DNA of 64,000 nt from JBFGFX01 sp965232455 (GTDB lineage: Bacteria; Pseudomonadota; Gammaproteobacteria; Steroidobacterales; Woeseiaceae). The first letter of the stretch is position 1, and each line of letters opens with the position of its first letter. The stretch covers positions 3,844,001 through 3,908,000 of the forward strand of contig OZ246981.1 in assembly GCA_965232455.1 (NCBI GenBank). Direction: 5' to 3'. The position numbers were made by a program, and so were the translations under genes. The notes below the pieces were generated by a model. It made no database searches. It saw only the letters and a list, made by a program, of their open reading frames with translations, and was not told where the DNA came from. Of this stretch, positions 51,084 through 57,844 are shown in pieces.

Positions 51084-51434
51084 ATGCATTTCAAGCTCAT
51101 CGTCGTTTTCGTCGAAGACTCGAAAACGGAGTCGGTCATCACCGCGGCACGAGAGGCCGGCGCGACGGGTTGCACAGTGATCAACAATGCCCGCGGCGAG
51201 GGTATCGAAGAGAGCAGGTCTTTCTTCGGGCTCACGCTCGCAACGCAGCGCGACGTGCTGCTGCTGCTCGTGGAAGAGCACATCGGACGGGATATCCTGG
51301 AGAAGATCGGCGAGGCCGGCAAGTTCGACGCCAAACCCGGCACCGGAATCGCCGTAATGATCGATGTGGAGGACGCCGTCGGTATCATGCACCAGGTGGA
51401 GCGGATCGAGGATATCGTGGAGGACCAATTATGA
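51084..51434 (+). CDS. PII-like signalling protein
   Basis: 116 residues; ATG 51084 has AAGGAG 7 bases upstream. PII fold: MHFKLIVVFVEDSKTESVITAAREAGATGCTVI, a T-loop region GEGIEESRSFFG and LLLLVEEHIGRDILEKIGEAGKF, ending with a B-loop-like KPGTGIAVMIDVEDAVGIMHQ. The T-loop is short and lacks the Tyr that GlnD uridylylates in GlnB/GlnK, so it is not a nitrogen-type PII and is better compared with transporter-linked PII-like proteins such as SbtB. It probably binds a nucleotide and docks on the DUF1538 pair. The stop overlaps the CBS gene start. Confidence 0.85.
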   Translation: MHFKLIVVFVEDSKTESVITAAREAGATGCTVINNARGEGIEESRSFFGLTLATQRDVLLLLVEEHIGRDILEKIGEAGKFDAKPGTGIAVMIDVEDAVGIMHQVERIEDIVEDQL

Positions 51435-51838
51435 GCGTTCGCAACTGGGGCCCGGTGCGCAACTGCATGCGTACCGACGTAACCGAGATCGACGGCAAGC
51501 TCGACGTCTGGTCGGCATTGCGGGTGATGCGAAACGTCAGCGCGACGAGCCTGATCGTCAAACGCAGAGACGAAAACGACGAGTACGGCATGTTGCTTTT
51601 CACGGACATCGCGACCAAGGTGATCGCAAAAGATCGGGCGCCGGAACGCGTCAGCGTTTACGAGATCATGACCAAGCCGTGCGTGACCGTGCGTCCGGAC
51701 ATGGAGATCCGGCTGTGTGCCCGGCTCTTCGAGAACCTCGGGATCGGCCACGCGCCGGTCGTCGAGGGTGAAAAGATTGTCGGCATTATCAGCTACTATC
51801 GACTGGTGCTGCACGGCCTGATGCCCGATCTCGACTGA
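51431..51838 (+). CDS. Tandem CBS-domain protein
   Basis: 135 residues; ATG 51431 overlaps the PII-like stop. Two CBS modules: VRNCMRTDVTEIDGKLDVWSALRVMRNVSATSLIV with LLFTDIATKVIA, and VYEIMTKPCVTVRPDMEIRLCARLFENLGIGHAPVVEGEKIVGIISYYRLVLHG. The pair forms a cleft for AMP, ATP or SAM. There is no other domain, so it acts on a partner, most simply the DUF1538 transporter. The last 43 bases overlap the 3' end of the histidine kinase on the other strand. Confidence 0.92.
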   Translation: MSVRNWGPVRNCMRTDVTEIDGKLDVWSALRVMRNVSATSLIVKRRDENDEYGMLLFTDIATKVIAKDRAPERVSVYEIMTKPCVTVRPDMEIRLCARLFENLGIGHAPVVEGEKIVGIISYYRLVLHGLMPDLD

Positions 51839-52599
51839 CCTTTAGCTTTAGCCTTTCCATGCGAGAGAACGCCCACGAATCGAGAAGCACCTCCTGAACG
51901 AATAACGCCTGCAGGCCGGCGATGGCGCGGCTGGATCTCCGTGTCGGCCAGCGCATGCGTACGGGTCTCATCGAGCCGGTCGCAGGGCACGGTGAGCGTC
52001 ACCAGCGTTCCCGGGCCCGGTTCCGCGCGCTTGACGGTCAAAGACCCGCGAAGCTCGGCCGCTCGACCTTTCATGCTCGCTATACCCCGCCCCGCCTCGG
52101 TGCAACGGTCGGAAATGCCGACGCCGTCGTCCAATACGCTCAGGCAAAGGCCGTTCGAGGGCGAGGGTGTCATCGTAACCACCACCCGGGTGGCTCGAGC
52201 GTGCCGGGCAACGTTGGCCAACGCCTCCTGCAGAATGCGGAGTATCGACAGGGAGCGGGTCGCGCCAAGCTCGATTTGGCCGATCGAATCCACGTTCCAA
52301 CGGTAGTCGCACTCATCCAGTGAGCACATTCTCGCGTGAAGATGGCGAAAGTCGGCAACAAGTCGAGACAGCTCACCGCTCACCGGATCGAGTGAGGAGA
52401 CAATCAATCGAAGATCGGTCAGCGCGGCCGAGAGGACGTCGCGCAGATTGCGCGATGAACCTTCGCGCTGCGCGATCGCGTGGGCCTGGACGAGCAGGCC
52501 TCCGAGACCATCATGAACATCACGCATGATGCGGCCGCGTTCCGCCTGGAGTAGCTGCTTTCGGAGAATTGCGATGAGTTTGCTGCTATTTTTGATCAT
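51796..52599 (-). CDS. Soluble NarX/DegS-type histidine kinase
   Basis: 267 residues with no membrane helix or sensor domain. HisKA_3 motif ERGRIMRDVHDGLGGLLVQAH with phospho-His29, and an ATPase domain with ILRILQEALANVARHARAT (N box), LDDGVGI (G1) and GRGIASMKGRAAELRG. The last about 45 residues run past the usual domain end and overlap the CBS gene by 43 bases, so the true C-terminus is functionally dispensable there. The likely partner is the NarL-type regulator at 53677-54354, on the same strand beyond a LysR gene. The input must come from a partner protein. Confidence 0.88.
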   Translation of the reverse strand: MIKNSSKLIAILRKQLLQAERGRIMRDVHDGLGGLLVQAHAIAQREGSSRNLRDVLSAALTDLRLIVSSLDPVSGELSRLVADFRHLHARMCSLDECDYRWNVDSIGQIELGATRSLSILRILQEALANVARHARATRVVVTMTPSPSNGLCLSVLDDGVGISDRCTEAGRGIASMKGRAAELRGSLTVKRAEPGPGTLVTLTVPCDRLDETRTHALADTEIQPRHRRPAGVIRSGGASRFVGVLSHGKAKAKGQSRSGIRPCSTSR

Positions 52600-52628
52600 T
52601 TCTGCCGATTTATTTGTGATTTCCGGCT

Positions 52629-52656
52629 ACTATAAAAGCGGACAGATCGCTGTAAA
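52629..52656 (-). promoter_or_regulatory. Sigma-70-like promoter of the soluble histidine kinase
   Basis: On the minus strand TTTACA (52656-52651) and TATAGT (52634-52629) are 16 bases apart, giving a transcript start about 23 bases before the kinase ATG. The whole 52600-52700 divergent gap is AT-rich and also feeds the LysR gene. Confidence 0.6.
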
Positions 52657-52700
52657 AACGATAAATCATTATTTTTTGATGAGCTGAAGTCATAATCAGA

Positions 52701-53621
52701 TTGCAAACGGTGCGAGACCTCCCTTCACTCAATGCCTTACGCGTTTTCGAGAGCGCGGCCCGGCACCTGAACTTCACGAGAGCGGCTCGGGAGCTGCACG
52801 TCACGCAGGGCGCGGTGAGCCGGCAGATAATCCAACTCGAGGAGCAGCTGCAAACACGGCTGTTCGTCCGGCACGGGCCCAAGATCACTCTCACCGAGGC
52901 CGGGTTGCAGTATTTTCGGACAGTGGAAGAGGCGCTCGGCGTCATCCGTCGCGGCACGCGGGCAATCACGGCGCACGACTCGGCTGCGACGCTGACACTC
53001 AGCGTACTGCCCTTCTTTGCGAGCAGCTGGTTGGTTGCCAGGACGGCGATGTTCCATCAGCAGCATCCGGATTTCTCGGTTCGTCTGGCCGCGTCCTATG
53101 AGGTCGTCGACTTCTCGCGTTCGTCGGACATCGATGCGGCAATCCGCTACGGTCGAGGTGACTGGGGAAACCTGTTTCGAGTTCGCCTGATGGAGGAACG
53201 TATCTTTCCCGTGTGCAGCCCCAGGTTTTATCGTGAAAACGATCGGCCCGGGTCACCCGAAGAGGTCGCGAATTGTCCGTTGGTCCTGATGACGGAGCGC
53301 TACGACGAGTGGCCGGACTGGTTCGCCAGCGCCGGGGTGGCCCCTCCGCGCACCGCGCCGCGTCCGCGATACAACGAACTGCTCATGTTGTACCGAGCGG
53401 CCATGGAACATCAGGGGATCGCTTTGGGCCGCAGTATGTCGGCCGCCGGTGACCTGGATGCAGGACGCTTGATGCGGCTCACGGACCATTCCATCGTGTC
53501 AACGCAGAACTACCATTTTGTCTGCCGGCCCGGCGATGAAAAGGCGCCAAAAATCGCGACGTTCCTGAACTGGGTTACCGCAGAGGCAAGGGCGAGCAGC
53601 GCCGAATGGGCCGCGGCTTAG
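52701..53621 (+). CDS. LysR-family regulator, GcvA-like
   Basis: 306 residues from TTG 52701; a GTG at 52710 is an alternative and no clear ribosome site decides. The N-terminal winged helix SLNALRVFESAARHLNFTRAARELHVTQGAVSRQIIQLEEQLQTRLF is typical of the GcvA subgroup (SLNALRVFE), followed by a periplasmic-binding-protein-like effector domain (LTLSVLPFFASSWLV; YGRGDWGNL; LCxP-like PVCSPRFY). It is divergent from the soluble histidine kinase, so it may control that gene as well as itself. Effector unknown. Confidence 0.9.
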   Translation: MQTVRDLPSLNALRVFESAARHLNFTRAARELHVTQGAVSRQIIQLEEQLQTRLFVRHGPKITLTEAGLQYFRTVEEALGVIRRGTRAITAHDSAATLTLSVLPFFASSWLVARTAMFHQQHPDFSVRLAASYEVVDFSRSSDIDAAIRYGRGDWGNLFRVRLMEERIFPVCSPRFYRENDRPGSPEEVANCPLVLMTERYDEWPDWFASAGVAPPRTAPRPRYNELLMLYRAAMEHQGIALGRSMSAAGDLDAGRLMRLTDHSIVSTQNYHFVCRPGDEKAPKIATFLNWVTAEARASSAEWAAA

Positions 53622-53676
53622 CTTCCGCGTTCGACAGACCCTTCCTTCCGGCGGGTGGCCCGATCGGCCACGCCGC

Positions 53677-54354
53677 TCATTCCCGGGTCGGCGGCGAGAC
53701 AATGCCCAATCGGATCGCCTCGAACAGCGCTTCCATCCGGGAATTCACCGCCAGCTTCCCGTAGATCCGCTTGGTGTAGGAACCCACGGTATTTGGGGAC
53801 ACACCGAGCAGTTCCGCAACCTCCTGGTAAGAGTAGCCTTTGGCCGCGAACGTCAGAACGTCGAGTTCGCGAGGCGACAGTCGGTCTTGAGCGCCATGCC
53901 CGTCACCCGACGCGCCATTGGGGGGACGAAAATGGCGAATCAGGTGACGAGCGATGGACGGTGAGATGGGTGATCCGCCGTTCAGTAACTGGCGAATCGA
54001 CGTTTCGACGACCTGTTCGTTGTCGTCTTTCAGCAGATACCCCATGGCGCCTGCCCGTATTGCGCGGATTACGCTGGGTTCATCACCGAGTGCCGAGATT
54101 ACGAGAGCAACGGTGTGCCTGTGCGCCTTCTGAAGGCGGGCAAGGATCTCGGTGCCGTAGCCGTCCGGCAGGCGCAAATCGACCAGCAGTACACGCGGTT
54201 CGTGCGCTTCAAGTGCGGCGAACGTGTCGGCGACGGTACCGGTGGAGAATACCAGCCGGAAACCGCTTGCCGCCGAAACGAGCGTGCTCAGGTGGTCGCG
54301 AGTGACCGGGTCATCTTCGACAATTCCCACGGTGAAGTCGGAGACGGTGCTCAC
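53677..54354 (-). CDS. NarL/FixJ-family response regulator
   Basis: 225 residues from GTG 54354, chosen because the receiver begins at once (FTVGIVEDDPVTRDHL); the 39 residues of the longer frame are unstructured. Phospho-acceptor Asp in VLLVDLRLPDGYG and Lys in GYLLKDD. The LuxR-type DNA-binding domain is LSPRELDVLTFAAKGYSYQEVAELLGVSPNTVGSYTKRIYGKL. It is the probable partner of the NarX-type kinase 1.1 kb away, separated from it by the LysR gene. The 54355-54612 gap upstream shows nothing else. Confidence 0.88.
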   Translation of the reverse strand: MSTVSDFTVGIVEDDPVTRDHLSTLVSAASGFRLVFSTGTVADTFAALEAHEPRVLLVDLRLPDGYGTEILARLQKAHRHTVALVISALGDEPSVIRAIRAGAMGYLLKDDNEQVVETSIRQLLNGGSPISPSIARHLIRHFRPPNGASGDGHGAQDRLSPRELDVLTFAAKGYSYQEVAELLGVSPNTVGSYTKRIYGKLAVNSRMEALFEAIRLGIVSPPTRE

Positions 54355-54612
54355 GGTACACGTTACCTTCGACGCGGCTTTGGCCAGCCGACATTGACTC
54401 GCATTACGCGATGCTATCTTCCGCCAGCCATCGTCGACATCCCATGTTTCGGGTCTGGCGGCAGGGGCCAACCTGTGCTATTCCTCTCGCGTTCACCTCG
54501 GAGGTGCAGCCTGTCGGCATTCCGGTCAATCGCCTTACACCATCGTCGAACTGACTACACGGACTGGCCTGTCGTCGTATCTGCATCCCAATACACCTAA
54601 CGGAGCGTCAAC

Positions 54613-55365
54613 GTGTTGCATCGTTATCACATCCTTCTACGACTCATTGCGGCAGCGGCGATTGCGCTGCCGTCACTCGACGCCGCGGCCGACGACGACG
54701 TTATGCGCGTGCTGATTTTTGGGGCCAGCGGCCGGATTGGAGGACCCATCGTCGAGGAGGCGCTGTTGCGCGGCCATGAGGTGACCGGCGTATCGAGAGA
54801 CCCGTCCCGGCTCGAGCGTTTTGCGGATCGCATCCGCGTCGAAGCGGGCGACATTCTGGATCGTGAGCGCACCGCCGAGCTGATTGCCCGGCACGACGCG
54901 GTCATCGTCTCGGTCGGCGGCGCTCCAAGAGATAAAGACCCGTCGAACTACATCGCGGCGCTGGCGGCCGAGAGTCTGGTCGACGTGCTCGGCGGATTCG
55001 GCGACAAGGGCCCGCGGCTGATTTTCGTCGGCAACCTGTTCACCCTCGAGTACGAGGACGGGAAGACCCTGCTCGAACTCGGCCGCGTGCCGGAATCGCA
55101 CGAAAACTACGCGATGTTTTACGGTCATCAGATCGCGCTAGACACGTTTCGCGCCAGCAGCGGCGTCAACTGGACCGTTGCATCGCCGCCGAACGGATTA
55201 CGGCTCGAGGGACGGACGGAAAAGATCCGCTGGGGCGACGATGAACTGCTCCGCGATCCCGACGGCACGCCGTCCGGCATTTCGCTGGAGGATTACGCCT
55301 ACGCGATCTTCGAGGAATTACAGCACGGCAATTACGTCCGTGCACGTTTCAACGTGGCACGATAG
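54613..55365 (+). CDS. NAD(P)-binding epimerase-like protein with N-terminal signal-like segment
   Basis: 250 residues from GTG 54613 (GGAGCG 6 bases upstream). The dinucleotide motif is VLIFGASGRIGGPIVEEAL, followed by VTGVSRDPSRL and DAVIVSVGG, as in NmrA-like/atypical SDR proteins. It lacks a classic YxxxK. Odd: the first about 27 residues (ILLRLIAAAAIALPSLDAAADDD) resemble a signal peptide, which is unexpected for an NAD(P)-dependent protein; an internal start at ATG 54704 would remove it and leave the motif intact. It converges on the SDR gene. Confidence 0.75.
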   Translation: MLHRYHILLRLIAAAAIALPSLDAAADDDVMRVLIFGASGRIGGPIVEEALLRGHEVTGVSRDPSRLERFADRIRVEAGDILDRERTAELIARHDAVIVSVGGAPRDKDPSNYIAALAAESLVDVLGGFGDKGPRLIFVGNLFTLEYEDGKTLLELGRVPESHENYAMFYGHQIALDTFRASSGVNWTVASPPNGLRLEGRTEKIRWGDDELLRDPDGTPSGISLEDYAYAIFEELQHGNYVRARFNVAR

Positions 55366-55420
55366 TGCTGACGGGCGACCCGCATACCGAACACAACACA
55401 CGGGTATTCTGAGACCGCTT

Positions 55421-56113
55421 CTACCAGTTCTCCTGGGACGGCCGAACGTCCACCTCGAACGACCACGCGGACCGCGGCTGCTGTGTGAGGAAATAGGCGG
55501 TCGTCGCGATGTCGTCCGGATTCAGGGTCTCCGGGGCGTCGACGTTCGTATCCGCATCGACGGACTTGATACCGCCGTCGACGATGATCAGCGCCACGTG
55601 AACCCCGCTCGGCCACAGGTGCCGCGCCAACGCCTGCGCAAGACTCCGCTGTGCGGCTTTTGCCGGCGCAAATGCCGTCGTAAAAGGCTTGCCGCGTAAC
55701 GAAGCGGTAGCGCCAACAAAGATAATGGCGCCCGACCCGCGCTGTTTCATTGACGGGACGACCTGTTGCGCGACGAGGAACGCGCCCATCGTATTGATAC
55801 GCCAGGTCGCCTCGAAATCACCGGCGCTCAGCTCTTCAATGTTTCCCCACACGCCGGACCCGGCGTTGTAGACGACGACGTCAACCTCCCCGAGGTCGGT
55901 GCGGACCGCTGCAAACGCCGCCTCGACCGCGGACGAGTCGGTGACGTCGCAAGCGTAGGCTTTCGCCGAACCGATCTCCGCGGCCAGTTCGTTGGAGTAG
56001 TCGGTTTTACGGGACAGCAAGGCTACCGAATAACCCTCGGCGGCAAATCGACGCGCAAACGAGGCGCCATTCATGGGCCCGATGCCCACGATCGCACATA
56101 CCGGTTTTGTCAT
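55421..56113 (-). CDS. SDR-family protein lacking the catalytic Tyr
   Basis: 230 residues from ATG 56113, which has GAGGG 6 bases upstream. The dinucleotide motif is IVGIGPMNGASFARRF, with NAGSGVWG. Active-site Ser lies in VGATASLRG, but the expected YxxxK reads FAPAK, with Phe in place of the catalytic Tyr, while Lys is kept. It may therefore bind NAD(P)H without ordinary reduction. It is divergent from a flavoprotein gene 21 bases or more away. Confidence 0.85.
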   Translation of the reverse strand: MTKPVCAIVGIGPMNGASFARRFAAEGYSVALLSRKTDYSNELAAEIGSAKAYACDVTDSSAVEAAFAAVRTDLGEVDVVVYNAGSGVWGNIEELSAGDFEATWRINTMGAFLVAQQVVPSMKQRGSGAIIFVGATASLRGKPFTTAFAPAKAAQRSLAQALARHLWPSGVHVALIIVDGGIKSVDADTNVDAPETLNPDDIATTAYFLTQQPRSAWSFEVDVRPSQENW

Positions 56114-56134
56114 GTATCCGCCCTCGGCTGATCG

Positions 56135-57733
56135 TTGATTTACCGCCACGATAGAATTTTCAGCCCTTTTCGGTCAAGCTCGACACCTGCAAGCCATCGA
56201 AAAGCACGCGCGTCCGACCCGCCGGGAAAGCTCCAGACGAATCGGAATACGCTCTTAACAGCGAGCACCCGAAACAATTACCTCCCGGGGCCGCAACGAC
56301 ATAGACGGTGGAGACGGTCTATCAGGAAACTCGAAACAGACTATCTGGTGATTGGCAGCGGCGCCGTCGGCATGGCGTTCGTGGATACCATGCTGTCCGA
56401 AACCGACGCCAGTTTCATAGTCGTCGATCGCCACCACATGCCCGGCGGACATTGGAACGACGCTTATCCCTTCGTCCGGCTGCATCAACCGTCCGCGTTT
56501 TATGGCGTGGCGTCGACGGAACTCGGCTCCAACCGCATCGACGAAACCGGCTCCAACCAGGGTTTCTACGAACTGGCGTCCGGCGCGGAGGTCTCCGCTT
56601 ACTTCGAGAAAGTGATGCGCGAGCGATTCCTGCCTTCGGGCCGGGTTCGGTATTTCCCCATGTGCGACTATATTGGCGAAGGGCGGTTCCGTTCGCTGAT
56701 GTCGTCCGCCGAATACGGCGTATCGATTCGGGAAAAGACCGTGGACGGCACTTTTTTCAACACGTCCGTCCCGTCGACGCACGAGCGGAAGTTCTCGGTC
56801 GATGCCGGCGTCAACTGCATCGCACCCAATGAACTGCCGCGTCAGGCTGCGAACCACGATCGATTCACGATTCTCGGCGGCGGCAAGACCGGGATGGACG
56901 CGGGCGTTTGGTTGCTCGAAGCCGGCGCCGACGCGGACGCTATCCGCTGGGTATGTCCCCGCGACTCCTGGCTGATCAACCGTGAGACCACCCAGCCCGG
57001 CGCCGCGTTCGCGAAACAGGCTGCTCGTGGATTCGCCGCGCAGCTCGAAGCCATGAAGGTCGCGACGTCGGTGGACGAGCTGTTCGAGCGGCTCGAGTCG
57101 GCGGGCGTCATGATGCGTATCGACCCATCCGTCAAACCGACCATGTTTCACTACGCAACCGTCTCCGGCGGCGAGGTCGACCAGCTACGCCGCATCGACG
57201 ACGTCGTTCGGCAGGGGCACGTAACGCGCGTGTCCGCCGATAAGCTTTTCATGCAGAACGACGAAATCGTTCCCGCGGCTCCCAATACACTCTACATCGA
57301 TTGCACGGCAACCGCCGTGCAGTTCACGGGCGCCAAGACGGTGCCGGTTTTTGCCGGCGACCGGATAACGCTTCAGGCGATACGCGCACCGCTGGTGACG
57401 ATAAGCGCCGCGTTGACCGCGTTCGTCGAGGCCCGTTTCGACGACGAAGCTGAAAAGAATCTTTTTTGTACTCCGGTCGAACTTGCGGACACGCCCGCCG
57501 AGTGGGCGCGGTCTTTCCTCGCCAACATGACGAATCAGAACCGGTGGTCGCGCGAACCGCAAATACGCGATTGGCTTGCGCGGTGCCGGCTCGATCCGTC
57601 CCGGGACATGGCCGGCGATGCACGCCGCCCCGACCCCGCGCATGCGACGATCAGCAAAAACATCCGCGAGAACATGATGCCCGCGTTGGCAAATCTCCAG
57701 AAACTACTGGCCGAAACGGAGCCGCAACCGTAG
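56135..57733 (+). CDS. FAD/NAD(P)-binding oxidoreductase, start uncertain
   Basis: 532 residues if started at TTG 56135, the first start in frame. Homology-like sequence begins only near residue 68 (LETDYLVIGSGAVGMAFVD, the FAD-type motif), and there is no ATG, GTG or TTG in between with a ribosome site; the preceding about 68 residues are Arg/Ser-rich and unstructured. Later motifs: GGHWNDAYPFVRLHQPSAFYGV and a second dinucleotide motif FTILGGGKTGMDAGVWLLEAGAD. This matches flavin monooxygenase-like proteins that act on hydrophobic substrates. Check the start, or a frameshift near 56300, since a GTG frame starting at 56308 runs out of phase. Confidence 0.75.
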   Translation: MIYRHDRIFSPFRSSSTPASHRKARASDPPGKLQTNRNTLLTASTRNNYLPGPQRHRRWRRSIRKLETDYLVIGSGAVGMAFVDTMLSETDASFIVVDRHHMPGGHWNDAYPFVRLHQPSAFYGVASTELGSNRIDETGSNQGFYELASGAEVSAYFEKVMRERFLPSGRVRYFPMCDYIGEGRFRSLMSSAEYGVSIREKTVDGTFFNTSVPSTHERKFSVDAGVNCIAPNELPRQAANHDRFTILGGGKTGMDAGVWLLEAGADADAIRWVCPRDSWLINRETTQPGAAFAKQAARGFAAQLEAMKVATSVDELFERLESAGVMMRIDPSVKPTMFHYATVSGGEVDQLRRIDDVVRQGHVTRVSADKLFMQNDEIVPAAPNTLYIDCTATAVQFTGAKTVPVFAGDRITLQAIRAPLVTISAALTAFVEARFDDEAEKNLFCTPVELADTPAEWARSFLANMTNQNRWSREPQIRDWLARCRLDPSRDMAGDARRPDPAHATISKNIRENMMPALANLQKLLAETEPQP

Positions 57734-57844
57734 CAACGTCAGCGGGGCTCGAACGTCGATTTTCCGTTTCGGTAGATGCCCGGAAACGTCACGATGTTAT
57801 CCCCGGCGTTACAACGCAAGAGGCGGCGGTCCGAGCGCTTTGCT

